This document shows, piece after piece, positions 26,764-35,849 of a DNA stretch of 50,683 nucleotides. The stretch comes from Gammaproteobacteria bacterium (GTDB lineage: Bacteria; Pseudomonadota; Gammaproteobacteria; Pseudomonadales; Pseudomonadaceae), in the NCBI GenBank assembly GCA_018816095.1, contig JAHIWP010000062.1, positions 1 through 50,683 on the forward strand, written 5' to 3'. Under the pieces are notes generated by a model. The model ran no database searches and had not been told where the DNA came from. It saw nothing but the letters and a program-made list of their open reading frames with translations. Both the position numbers and the translations under genes were made by a program. Positions within the stretch are counted from its first letter, which is position 1. Each line of letters starts with the position of its first letter.

Positions 26764-27000
26764 ATGCAGTTACAGCCTGGCCTCTATCGTCACTACAAAG
26801 GCCCGGAATACCGGGTGTTTGGCGTGGCGCAGCATTCTGAGACGCAGCAGCTAGAGGTGGTCTATCAGGCGCTGTACGGCGAGTTTGGCCTTTGGGTGAG
26901 ACCGCTGGAGATGTTCTGCGAGAGCGTTGAGGTGGACGGCGAGACGGTTCCACGCTTTGCTTTGATTCAGGCTGAAACCGCACTGTTTACTCGGCCTTGA
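26764..27000 (+). CDS. DUF1653 domain protein
   Basis: 78 residues. The family pattern is clear: PGLYRHYKGPEYRVFGVAQHS at the N-terminus, then VVYQALYGEFGLWVRP and a C-terminal PRFALIQ. DUF1653 proteins are small, cytoplasmic and uncharacterised. AAGGA upstream of the ATG supports the start. It is set apart from fadA by the terminator. Confidence 0.9.
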   Translation: MQLQPGLYRHYKGPEYRVFGVAQHSETQQLEVVYQALYGEFGLWVRPLEMFCESVEVDGETVPRFALIQAETALFTRP

Positions 27001-27040
27001 GCTGACATCGGGCCACCGCTGCGCTTGACCTCAGCCGGAC

Positions 27041-27060
27041 CGCCACTATATATAGCGGTG
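27041..27060. repeat. AT-core inverted repeat upstream of topA
   Basis: An imperfect palindrome centred on CTATATATAG, flanked by CCGC and GCGG, about 75 bases before topA. The core could serve as a -10 or as a supercoiling-sensitive melt site. Nothing in the sequence proves either. Confidence 0.4.
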
Positions 27061-27125
27061 CCGCGCTAGCAGGCAGTCACCGCGCCTCCCGCATTTATTT
27101 ACCGAATTCAGGAAATTTCCAATCC

Positions 27126-29735
27126 ATGGGCAAATCGCTGGTCATCGTGGAATCCCCGGCCAAGGCCAAGACCATCAACAAGTACTTGGGCAACGAGTAC
27201 GTGGTGAAGTCGAGCATCGGCCACATCCGTGACCTACCCACCAGTGGTTCGGCGAGCACCGCCAAAGAGCCGGCCAAGCGTGGTAAAGCCGCTGCAGGTG
27301 AAGTACCGGCGCTGTCGCCCAAGGAAAAAGCCAAGCGTCAGTTGATCGCGCGCATGGGGGTTGATCCTGAGCATGGCTGGAAAGCCAAGTACGAGATCCT
27401 TCCAGGCAAAGAGAAGGTGGTCGAGGAATTGCGCCGTTTGGCCAAGGATGCCGACACCATCTATCTCGCAACCGACTTGGACCGCGAGGGGGAAGCCATT
27501 GCCTGGCACCTGCGCGAATCCATTGGTGGTGATGACAGCCGCTATAAGCGCGTGGTGTTTAACGAAATTACTAAGAAGGCCATCCAGGACGCGTTTTCCA
27601 AGCCCGGTGAGCTGGATATCAACCGGGTTAACGCCCAGCAAGCACGGCGCTTTCTTGATCGTGTGGTGGGCTACATGGTCTCGCCACTGCTATGGGCCAA
27701 GATTGCCCGTGGTCTGTCTGCAGGTCGCGTGCAGTCGGTAGCGGTAAAACTGGTGGTGGAGCGTGAGAAAGAGATCCGCGCGTTCGTCCCCGAAGAGTAT
27801 TGGGAAGTGCACGCCGATCTAGGCACTGCCAAAGGCGCCAATGTACGCTTTGAAGTGGCGCGCGAGAACGGCGCCGCCTTCAAGCCGCTGAGCGAGGCCC
27901 AGGCCATGGCGGCCTTGGCTACGCTGAAATCATCTAGCTACAGCGTCAGCAAGCGTGAAGACAAACCGACCAGCAGCAAGCCGTCGGCTCCCTTTATTAC
28001 CTCCACCCTGCAACAGGCTGCCAGTAACCGCCTGGGCTTCGGGGTGAAGAAGACCATGATGATGGCCCAGCGTCTGTATGAAGCTGGTTACATCACCTAT
28101 ATGCGTACCGATTCGACTAACCTCTCGGCTGATGCCGTGAGCATGGTGCGTGACTTTATTGAAGGCGAGTTTGGCAAGAAGTACCTGCCTGCCAACCCGA
28201 TTGCCTACAGCAGCAAAGAAGGCGCACAAGAGGCGCACGAAGCGATTCGCCCGTCTGACGTCAACCTCAAGCCGACTCAGCTGTCGGGCATGGAACGTGA
28301 CGCTGAGCGCCTGTATGAGCTGATCTGGCGCCAGTTCGTGGCCTGTCAGATGCCGCCGGCTGAATACCTGTCGACCACCGTAACGGTGACGGCTGCGCAG
28401 TTCGAACTGCGCGCCAAGGGGCGTATTCTCAAATTCGACGGTTATACCCGTGCACTGCCGCAGCTGAGTAAGCCGGGCGATGACGATGTACTGCCGGAAA
28501 TGGATCAGGGCGAAGTGCTCAAGCTGGTCAAGCTCGACCCGAGCCAACACTTCACTAAGCCGCCGGCGCGCTACTCGGAAGCGAGCCTGGTTAAAGAGAT
28601 GGAAAAGCGCGGTATTGGCCGTCCCTCGACCTATGCAGCGATTATCGGCACCATCCAGGATCGTGGCTACGTGGCGCTACACAACCGTCGTTTCTACTCT
28701 GAAAAAATGGGCGACATCGTCACTGAGCGCCTGTCCGAAAGCTTCTCCAATCTGATGGATTACGGCTTTACAGCCGGTATGGAAGAGAATCTGGACGATG
28801 TGGCTCACGGCGAGCGCGAATGGAAAAATGTACTCGACGAGTTCTACGGTGACTTCAAGAAGAAGCTTGAAGTTGCAAGCGATAGCGTTAACGGCATGCG
28901 TGCCAATACACCTACGTTAACGGATATTGCTTGTCGCGACTGCGGCCGACCAATGACCATTCGTACGGCATCCACTGGTGTGTTCCTTGGTTGTTCGGGG
29001 TATGCATTGCCGCCTAAAGAGCGCTGCAAGGCCACCGTCAATCTGGTGCCGGGCGATGAAATTGCCGCTGACGATGAGGGCGAATCTGAGTCGCGCGTGT
29101 TGCTAGGTAAGCACCGTTGTCCGATCTGTTCGACGGCTATGGACGCCTATCTGCTCGATGAAACCCGCAAACTGCACATCTGCGGTAATAACCCAGATTG
29201 CGTGGGTTATGAGGTTGAGCAGGGTCAATACCGCATCAAGGGCTATGAAGGGCCGAGTCTGGACTGCGACAAGTGTGGCAGCCAGATGCAGCTCAAGACC
29301 GGGCGCTTTGGCAAGTTCTTCGGTTGTACCAATAGTGAATGTAAGAACACCCGCAAACTGCTGAAAAGCGGTGAAGCGGCGCCGCCGAAAATGGATCCGG
29401 TGAAAATGCCGGAACTCAAATGCGAGAAGGTCAACGATACTTACATCCTTCGTGATGGTGCCTCGGGTTTGTTCTTGGCCGCTAGCCAGTTTCCGAAGAA
29501 CCGTGAAACCCGTGCTCCGTTAGTGTTGGAGTTGATTCCACACCGCGATGAAATCGATCCCAAGTATCACTTCCTTTGTGATGCACCGATAAAAGACCCT
29601 CAAGGTCGTGCTGCGGTGATTCGTTTCAGTCGTAAAACCAAAGAGCAGTACGTGCAGACCGAGGTCGATGGCAAGCCGACCGGCTGGCGCGCATTCTTTG
29701 ATGGCAGTAAGTGGAAAGTTGAAGATAAGAGCTGA
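27126..29735 (+). CDS. topA: DNA topoisomerase I (type IA)
   Basis: 869 residues. The N-terminal TOPRIM domain has [15 protein letters not shown] and the acidic motif [15 protein letters not shown]. The catalytic Tyr is in [10 protein letters not shown] (Tyr325), and [16 protein letters not shown] is the type IA signature. Three C-terminal four-Cys zinc modules are visible: CRDCGRP..., CPICSTAM... and CDKCGSQM.... They are followed by a pseudomonad-type C-terminal extension. It relaxes negative supercoils. An Ala/Lys-rich insert near residues 38-62 lies within the TOPRIM region, as in other pseudomonads. Confidence 0.97.
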   Translation: MGKSLVIVESPAKAKTINKYLGNEYVVKSSIGHIRDLPTSGSASTAKEPAKRGKAAAGEVPALSPKEKAKRQLIARMGVDPEHGWKAKYEILPGKEKVVEELRRLAKDADTIYLATDLDREGEAIAWHLRESIGGDDSRYKRVVFNEITKKAIQDAFSKPGELDINRVNAQQARRFLDRVVGYMVSPLLWAKIARGLSAGRVQSVAVKLVVEREKEIRAFVPEEYWEVHADLGTAKGANVRFEVARENGAAFKPLSEAQAMAALATLKSSSYSVSKREDKPTSSKPSAPFITSTLQQAASNRLGFGVKKTMMMAQRLYEAGYITYMRTDSTNLSADAVSMVRDFIEGEFGKKYLPANPIAYSSKEGAQEAHEAIRPSDVNLKPTQLSGMERDAERLYELIWRQFVACQMPPAEYLSTTVTVTAAQFELRAKGRILKFDGYTRALPQLSKPGDDDVLPEMDQGEVLKLVKLDPSQHFTKPPARYSEASLVKEMEKRGIGRPSTYAAIIGTIQDRGYVALHNRRFYSEKMGDIVTERLSESFSNLMDYGFTAGMEENLDDVAHGEREWKNVLDEFYGDFKKKLEVASDSVNGMRANTPTLTDIACRDCGRPMTIRTASTGVFLGCSGYALPPKERCKATVNLVPGDEIAADDEGESESRVLLGKHRCPICSTAMDAYLLDETRKLHICGNNPDCVGYEVEQGQYRIKGYEGPSLDCDKCGSQMQLKTGRFGKFFGCTNSECKNTRKLLKSGEAAPPKMDPVKMPELKCEKVNDTYILRDGASGLFLAASQFPKNRETRAPLVLELIPHRDEIDPKYHFLCDAPIKDPQGRAAVIRFSRKTKEQYVQTEVDGKPTGWRAFFDGSKWKVEDKS

Positions 29736-29743
29736 TCTAGCTG

Positions 29744-29774
29744 TGCGCGCGCTCGCCATGGGCGAGTGCGCGTA
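29744..29774 (+). repeat. 14-bp GC-rich hairpin after topA
   Basis: The stem runs from TGCGCGCGCTCGCC to GGCGAGTGCGCGTA with a three-base loop ATG, including two G-T wobbles. No T-tract follows. It lies between topA and the next gene on the same strand, so it may stabilise the topA mRNA end or attenuate transcription. Confidence 0.65.
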
Positions 29775-29806
29775 TGCTTATCCAATCCGTAATGGAGGGC
29801 GCCGCA

Positions 29807-30325
29807 ATGGCCAATGAGCTCTATACCCGTACTAATCAGAAAATCTTTTACGCAGGCCTGGCGCTAGAGTCCTGGCGTAACGCCGAGCAAGCGCAAAGCA
29901 TGAATGCGCTGGCTTTGATTCAGGCTGAGCGTGAAGCGGCGCTGTTTCATCTTTATGGGGCCCTGCTAGGGCTGTGTCATGAAATTGCCGGCTATTACCG
30001 CTTGCCTGACAGCGGTGCTCCGCAGGCTGAACGCTTTCTCACTCAGGATGTGTTGCAAGCCGCGCCGAACCAGGAGCTGGGTGAGTTGGTTGAGTTGGCA
30101 CAATCAGCTGACAGCTGGGTTGCTGAGCTGCTTAAAGCCTATGCCGCGCTATTTCAGCCGCCTCAAGCGAGTAAGAAGGCCAAGGTTGACCCCAGTACGC
30201 CGCTGATTACCGCGATTAGTTTGGATGAGGAAATCGAGCCCCTGACTCATCAGGTGTTGGAGGCATGGCGGCAGCAATTGAAGGCTCTGGCACAGCGCTT
30301 TCGCGAAACATTGAGCGAATGGTGA
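29807..30325 (+). CDS. conserved hypothetical protein (DUF6586-like)
   Basis: 172 residues, soluble and helical, with no signal peptide. The N-terminal ELYTRTNQKIFYAGLALESW and the segment EREAALFHLYGALLGLCHEIAGYY are characteristic of a pseudomonad family found next to topA (DUF6586 as I remember it). Function unknown. TGGAGG eight bases before the ATG fixes the start; the open frame runs 11 codons further up. Confidence 0.8.
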   Translation: MANELYTRTNQKIFYAGLALESWRNAEQAQSMNALALIQAEREAALFHLYGALLGLCHEIAGYYRLPDSGAPQAERFLTQDVLQAAPNQELGELVELAQSADSWVAELLKAYAALFQPPQASKKAKVDPSTPLITAISLDEEIEPLTHQVLEAWRQQLKALAQRFRETLSEW

Positions 30326-30403
30326 CCGGCTGATTTGACCGGTGGGCTAGGGCGGGCTCGGGTCGGCTGTTACAATGCCGGTCTTTCGTGGAGAGCTAAC
30401 CCA

Positions 30404-30637
30404 ATGCCTACATCCTTCCTGGAAATTGTCGAACTGCCTGACGGACGCATTGCCCTGCGCCGTGCAGAGGATGAAGAATCGTTGGTTGTGCTGGATTTTT
30501 CTGCCGACGCAAAAGCGTTCCTGCAGGGGCAACATGTTGAAGTGGCAAAGGCCATGCTCAGTGTCGGTGTGCAAATGGCGGGGCGCTTGGCTGAAAATAA
30601 CTTCCAACAGGAAGAGGGGCCGCGGGTTCTGCACTGA
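30404..30637 (+). CDS. small conserved hypothetical protein
   Basis: 77 residues beginning MPTSFLEIVELPDGRIALRR, with a short beta-rich start and an amphipathic helix near residues 40-62. It is found at this place in other pseudomonads as I recall, without a known role. The frame extends upstream, but the ATG at 30404 follows GGAGAG. It converges on sulA. Confidence 0.78.
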   Translation: MPTSFLEIVELPDGRIALRRAEDEESLVVLDFSADAKAFLQGQHVEVAKAMLSVGVQMAGRLAENNFQQEEGPRVLH

Positions 30638-30687
30638 ATGTAGGGCTATTTCAGCTGACTTAGCATGCTCTGTTAGTTGCAGATTGC

Positions 30688-30700
30688 CCTTGTAACAAGG
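30688..30700. repeat. short palindrome at a convergent junction
   Basis: CCTTGT-A-ACAAGG, followed 16 bases later by a five-base hairpin GCACA-TTCCT-TGTGC (30717-30731). Both lie between the small hypothetical gene and sulA. Neither has a T-tract. Confidence 0.45.
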
Positions 30701-30745
30701 TCCTAATGGCTAAGATGCACATTCCTTGTGCGTCGCACTGGTCGA

Positions 30746-31222
30746 TCATCCCAGGCTGATATTTAGACTTTGCGCCTTACCTTGGTGGGCCGCCTGAACA
30801 AGGCATTGGCGTGCCTGACGCTCAAGAGGGTGGAGCCAGCTGACCACGGTGTGGCTGCGACCTAGTTTCAAGGCCTGTTGGGCCAGCTCTAATGGGCTTT
30901 GCTCTCCGCGTGGGTGGAGTAGCAGGATGCGTTCACGGTTCAGGCCCGCTTCGCGTAGCCACGCTTGGGTCAGGCTTGATGGTGGAGCGATCAGGGTTAG
31001 CCAGCGTTCATCATGGTTCTCGCTGAGTTGGCGCAATACCGGTGCAAGTAAATGTAGGCAGTGTCCTGCTGCGCCGCGCAACGACAGTTCACTGAATGCT
31101 TCGTTCTCATCATCCTGCCAAGGCAGTTCGCCGTGATCGGCAAACAAGGGTGGCGTGGTTGTGGCTAGAAATGCATCAAACAGCGGTAGTTGTGTACGGT
31201 TCAGTGATTGTGGAAACTGCAT
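30746..31222 (-). CDS. sulA: SOS cell division inhibitor SulA
   Basis: 158 residues. SulA binds FtsZ and blocks ring assembly after DNA damage. The RecA-like fold segments are recognisable: RWLTLIAPPSSLTQAWLREAGLNRERILLL as two adjoining parts, then SHTVVSWLHPLERQARQCL. The chosen ATG at 31222 follows a perfect GGAGG. The gene lies 85 bases after lexA on the same strand. I see no LexA box in that gap, so it is probably expressed from the lexA promoter. Confidence 0.92.
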   Translation of the reverse strand: MQFPQSLNRTQLPLFDAFLATTTPPLFADHGELPWQDDENEAFSELSLRGAAGHCLHLLAPVLRQLSENHDERWLTLIAPPSSLTQAWLREAGLNRERILLLHPRGEQSPLELAQQALKLGRSHTVVSWLHPLERQARQCLVQAAHQGKAQSLNISLG

Positions 31223-31307
31223 AGATCCTCCACTCGCAGGTGTTAGCAAATTGCCTGCATTGTCGGTACTGCGTTAGAAAAGCCTCACTTGTCGGGTCAC
31301 CATCCAG

Positions 31308-31919
31308 CTAGCGGCGGATAACTCCAACGCTCAGGCCTTCAATAATCAGGTCCTGTTCTTCCAGGTTTACTTCGATCGGTGCGAACTCCGGGTTTTCAGC
31401 AATCAGCCAGACTTTATTGCCTTCGCGCTTGAAGCGTTTGACCGTAACTTCATCATCGAGGCGTGCCACTACTACCTGGCCATTACGCACTTCACGGGTG
31501 GTGTGTACAGCCAGTAGGTCGCCGTCGAGTATGCCGATATCCTTCATGCTCATGCCGCGTACGCGCAGCAGGTAATCGGCCTTGGGGTGGAAGAATTCTG
31601 GGTTAATGCGGCACGATTCTTCAATGTGTTGCTGCGCGAGGATGGGGGCACCTGCGGCTACTCGGCCGATTACCGGCAAGCCCGGCTCTTCCTCTGCATT
31701 GGGCTCAAAGCCTGGAATGCGGATGCCGCGCGAAGCCCCTGGGGTCATTTCGATGGCGCCTTTGCGGGCAAGGGCCTTGAGGTGTTCTTCCGCTGCGTTG
31801 GGTGATTTGAAACCCAGTTTTAAGGCAATTTCTGCGCGGGTAGGCGGATAGCCATTGTCTTCAAGGCATTGCTTGATGAAAGCGAGAATTTCAGCTTGGC
31901 GCGGCGTCAGTTTAAGCAT
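31308..31919 (-). CDS. lexA: LexA repressor, SOS regulator
   Basis: 203 residues. The N-terminal winged helix (about residues 1-65) includes [19 protein letters not shown]. The C-terminal S24-peptidase domain has the self-cleavage bond Ala89-Gly90 in RVAAGAP, the catalytic Ser124 in RGMSMKD and the general base Lys161 in VTVKRF. All key residues are present. It represses itself and sulA until RecA filaments trigger cleavage. Two LexA boxes lie directly upstream. Confidence 0.97.
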   Translation of the reverse strand: MLKLTPRQAEILAFIKQCLEDNGYPPTRAEIALKLGFKSPNAAEEHLKALARKGAIEMTPGASRGIRIPGFEPNAEEEPGLPVIGRVAAGAPILAQQHIEESCRINPEFFHPKADYLLRVRGMSMKDIGILDGDLLAVHTTREVRNGQVVVARLDDEVTVKRFKREGNKVWLIAENPEFAPIEVNLEEQDLIIEGLSVGVIRR

Positions 31920-31927
31920 GATCGACT

Positions 31928-31943
31928 CTGTCTTTTTGTACAG
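31928..31943 (-). promoter_or_regulatory. LexA box 1 (promoter-distal, near the lexA start)
   Basis: CTG-N10-CAG, read as CTGTACAAAAAGACAG on the minus strand, nine bases before the lexA ATG. Confidence 0.9.
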
Positions 31944-31946
31944 TGA

Positions 31947-31962
31947 CTGGGATTATATACAG
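31947..31962 (-). promoter_or_regulatory. LexA box 2 over the lexA -10
   Basis: CTGTATATAATCCCAG on the minus strand, CTG-N10-CAG. It contains the -10 hexamer TATAAT. Its outer edge is three bases from box 1. Confidence 0.93.
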
Positions 31963-31979
31963 TGATTGCATGTTGGCAA
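31952..31979 (-). promoter_or_regulatory. lexA promoter
   Basis: On the minus strand: TTGCCA (31974-31979), 16 bases, TATAAT (31952-31957). The -10 lies inside LexA box 2. Confidence 0.85.
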
Positions 31980-32128
31980 TCCTTACATTCTGATCTGTGC
32001 TTTATTCACCTCCATATTGTTACTCGCGTAGCGCTACTATTCAGGTGTTGCAGGGTGGCTAGCTAGGGGTAGGGTCCAGTGTCGCGGTGCGAAGTGTGAC
32101 CACTCGGCCACAAGATGGTCGGCCCCGC

Positions 32129-32158
32129 TTGACAAGGCAGGTAGCTGAAACGTATGTT
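32129..32158 (+). promoter_or_regulatory. psrA promoter
   Basis: TTGACA at 32129-32134, an 18-base spacer and TATGTT at 32153-32158. The -10 lies inside the first PsrA-type operator. Confidence 0.65.
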
Positions 32159-32173
32159 TCAAACAAGTGTTTG
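32147..32173. promoter_or_regulatory. tandem PsrA operators upstream of psrA
   Basis: GAAACGTATGTTTC (32147-32160) and CAAACAAGTGTTTG (32160-32173) share one base. Both fit the PsrA motif (G/C)AAAC-N4-GTTT(G/C), and their AAAC/GTTT arms are perfect. They indicate autoregulation. Confidence 0.88.
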
Positions 32174-32190
32174 TTTAGATGAAGAAGGTC

Positions 32191-32898
32191 ATGGCGCAGT
32201 CGGAAACCGTTGAACGCATTCTCGATGCGGCAGAGCAGCTTTTTGCGGAGAAGGGTTTCGCAGAAACCTCTTTGCGTTTGATCACCAGTAAGGCTGGGGT
32301 GAACTTGGCTGCGGTGAACTATCACTTCGGCTCGAAGAAAGCCCTGATTCAGGCGGTTTTCTCGCGTTTTCTCGGGCCTTTCTGCGCAAGCCTGGAGCGC
32401 GAGCTGGATCGTCGTCAGGCTAAGCCCGATGCCAAGGTCAGTCTAGAAGAGCTGCTTGAGCTGTTGGTCGAGCAGGCGCTGGCCGTTAAGCCGCGCAGCG
32501 GTAACGATCTTTCAATATTCATGCGTTTGCTTGGTTTGGCGTTTAGTCAAAGTCAGGGGCATTTGCGTAAATATCTGGAAGAGGTGTACGGCAAGGTCTT
32601 CCGTCGCTACATGCAGTTGGTACATGAAGCCGCTCCACGCATTCCGCCATTGGAGCTGTTTTGGCGGGTGCACTTTATGCTCGGCGCTGCAGCGTTCAGC
32701 ATGTCCGGGATCAAGGCCCTACGGGCTATGTCGGAAACTGATTTTGGGGTTAATACCTCGATTGAGCAGGTGATGCGTTTGATGGTGCCATTTCTGGCTG
32801 CCGGCATGCGTTCGGAAACCGGCCTGACCGATGAAGCTCTGGCCAGCGCCCAGCTTAAACCGCGGACCAAGACCCCAGCGATCCCCAGCAAAGTTTGA
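32191..32898 (+). CDS. psrA: TetR-family regulator PsrA
   Basis: 235 residues. The N-terminal TetR helix-turn-helix (about residues 8-55) has ETSLRLITSKAGVNLAAVNYHFGSKK; the C-terminal ligand domain matches PsrA from P. aeruginosa over most of its length as I recall it. PsrA senses long-chain acyl compounds, controls beta-oxidation genes and activates rpoS in pseudomonads. An ATG at 32179 is also in frame, but MAQSETVER at 32191 is the usual N-terminus. It is divergent from lexA. Confidence 0.93.
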   Translation: MAQSETVERILDAAEQLFAEKGFAETSLRLITSKAGVNLAAVNYHFGSKKALIQAVFSRFLGPFCASLERELDRRQAKPDAKVSLEELLELLVEQALAVKPRSGNDLSIFMRLLGLAFSQSQGHLRKYLEEVYGKVFRRYMQLVHEAAPRIPPLELFWRVHFMLGAAAFSMSGIKALRAMSETDFGVNTSIEQVMRLMVPFLAAGMRSETGLTDEALASAQLKPRTKTPAIPSKV

Positions 32899-32945
32899 CC
32901 TCGGCGGGTGGGCTTGGTGGATGCTATCCGCTAAGCTAACCGCCC

Positions 32946-33470
32946 ATGATTGCTCTCGATTTTCTGCATATTTCCCTCTCCGATCAGTGTCTGTATGGCT
33001 TTGCCAATGGGCAGCTGCACCTTCGCCTGAGTGTTTCCACGGCGCTCAATGGTGCAGGTGAGCGCAATGGTTCCGGCTGTACGCCGCGCGGCTTGCACCA
33101 GGTGCGGGCGAAGATTGGTGCTGGCTTGCCCAGTGGTGCCGTGTTGCGCGGGCGACGCTGGACGGGCGAGGTCTGGTCGCCTGCGTTGCATGCTCAATTC
33201 CCTGGCCGTGACTGGATTCTCACGCGCATTCTCTGGCTCAGCGGTTGTGAGCCTGGACGCAATCGTTTGGGCGCTGTCGATACCTTTCGCCGCTATATCT
33301 ACATACACGGTACGCCGGACAGCGAGCCCATGGGTGTAGCGTTGTCCCATGGCTGTGTGCGCATGCGCAACAGTGATTTGCTGACGCTGTTTGCGCGGGT
33401 GCCGGCCCGCTGTGCGGTTCAGATTGACGAGGCCGCCTGTCCCGATTGGGCGGCCGCGCCTCTTATTTAA
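32946..33470 (+). CDS. L,D-transpeptidase (YkuD) family protein without signal peptide
   Basis: 174 residues. The YkuD catalytic motif is intact: IHGTP...SHGCVRMRN, with His near residue 121, the second His near 135 and the nucleophilic Cys near 137. YkuD enzymes normally make 3-3 or lipoprotein crosslinks in periplasmic peptidoglycan. The N-terminus MIALDFLHISLSDQ has no signal peptide or membrane helix. No better upstream start is visible within the 47 bases after psrA. It directly precedes nagZ. It may act on cytoplasmic muropeptides, be exported another way, or have a mis-set start. Confidence 0.85.
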   Translation: MIALDFLHISLSDQCLYGFANGQLHLRLSVSTALNGAGERNGSGCTPRGLHQVRAKIGAGLPSGAVLRGRRWTGEVWSPALHAQFPGRDWILTRILWLSGCEPGRNRLGAVDTFRRYIYIHGTPDSEPMGVALSHGCVRMRNSDLLTLFARVPARCAVQIDEAACPDWAAAPLI

Positions 33471-33479
33471 GGATGACTT

Positions 33480-35238
<1,759 letters not shown>

Positions 35239-35258
35239 GTCCGTGTTGATACAGGCAG

Positions 35259-35287
35259 AAAAGGGTCGCGCAATGCGGCCCTTTTTT
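35259..35287. terminator. bidirectional terminator between the phosphorylase gene and csiV
   Basis: Stem AAAAGGGTCGC / GCGGCCCTTTT with loop GCAAT, flanked by A- and T-tracts, between convergent genes. Confidence 0.9.
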
Positions 35288-35298
35288 ATATTGGGGTT

Positions 35299-35838
35299 TT
35301 ACAGCGAGCTGACACGAATCAGCAGACCCGTGCTGCCGTTATCGACAAATGTCAGTTCACCACTTTTTAGGCGGCTGTTTTGTTTGATGCGCTCGCTGTC
35401 GATGAGGCTGCCGTTGGCATCGAGCTGGTTGATCCAGATGTCGCTCTGCAATTCAATCAGGCGACCGGCCTTAAGCTCGAGGATGCCTTCGACGGGGTAG
35501 TGGCCGAACTGCTCGTTGCCAGTGCTGATGGCTACGCGGCTGCTTGAGTCGCCCAGGCTCATCGACCAGGCTTGGTGCAGCAATACCTGATAACCGCTGG
35601 ATGGGTTGAGCTTGGCTGCTTCGGCATTCAGTGCGGTGTTGCGGCTGTTGCTGCCATCCACCGGCAGCGCGTTCTGCGCCCAGTTGTCGGGCGGCAGTTG
35701 GCCGGCAGAGATCGCTTCGCCTGCTTGGCGGAATACGATCACCTCAACCTGGTAAAGACTTTCGGCTAAGGCGCTCGTGCTGCTGAGTATGCACAGCAGT
35801 ACGAGCGGCAGCAGGGCGAGGGTGTGGAGGGTGCGCAT
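35299..35838 (-). CDS. CsiV family periplasmic protein
   Basis: 179 residues with a Sec signal peptide (about residues 1-25, ending ALA). The mature part begins YQVEVIVFRQ, typical of the CsiV (peptidoglycan-binding) family, and has QVLLHQAW in the middle and a lone C-terminal strand. In Vibrio, CsiV is a partner of the LpoA/peptidoglycan machinery and is a target of D-amino-acid stress. Gap to mfd is 11 bases, so they share an operon. AAGGACC lies before the ATG. Confidence 0.85.
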   Translation of the reverse strand: MRTLHTLALLPLVLLCILSSTSALAESLYQVEVIVFRQAGEAISAGQLPPDNWAQNALPVDGSNSRNTALNAEAAKLNPSSGYQVLLHQAWSMSLGDSSSRVAISTGNEQFGHYPVEGILELKAGRLIELQSDIWINQLDANGSLIDSERIKQNSRLKSGELTFVDNGSTGLLIRVSSL

Positions 35839-35849
35839 GGGTCGGTCCT

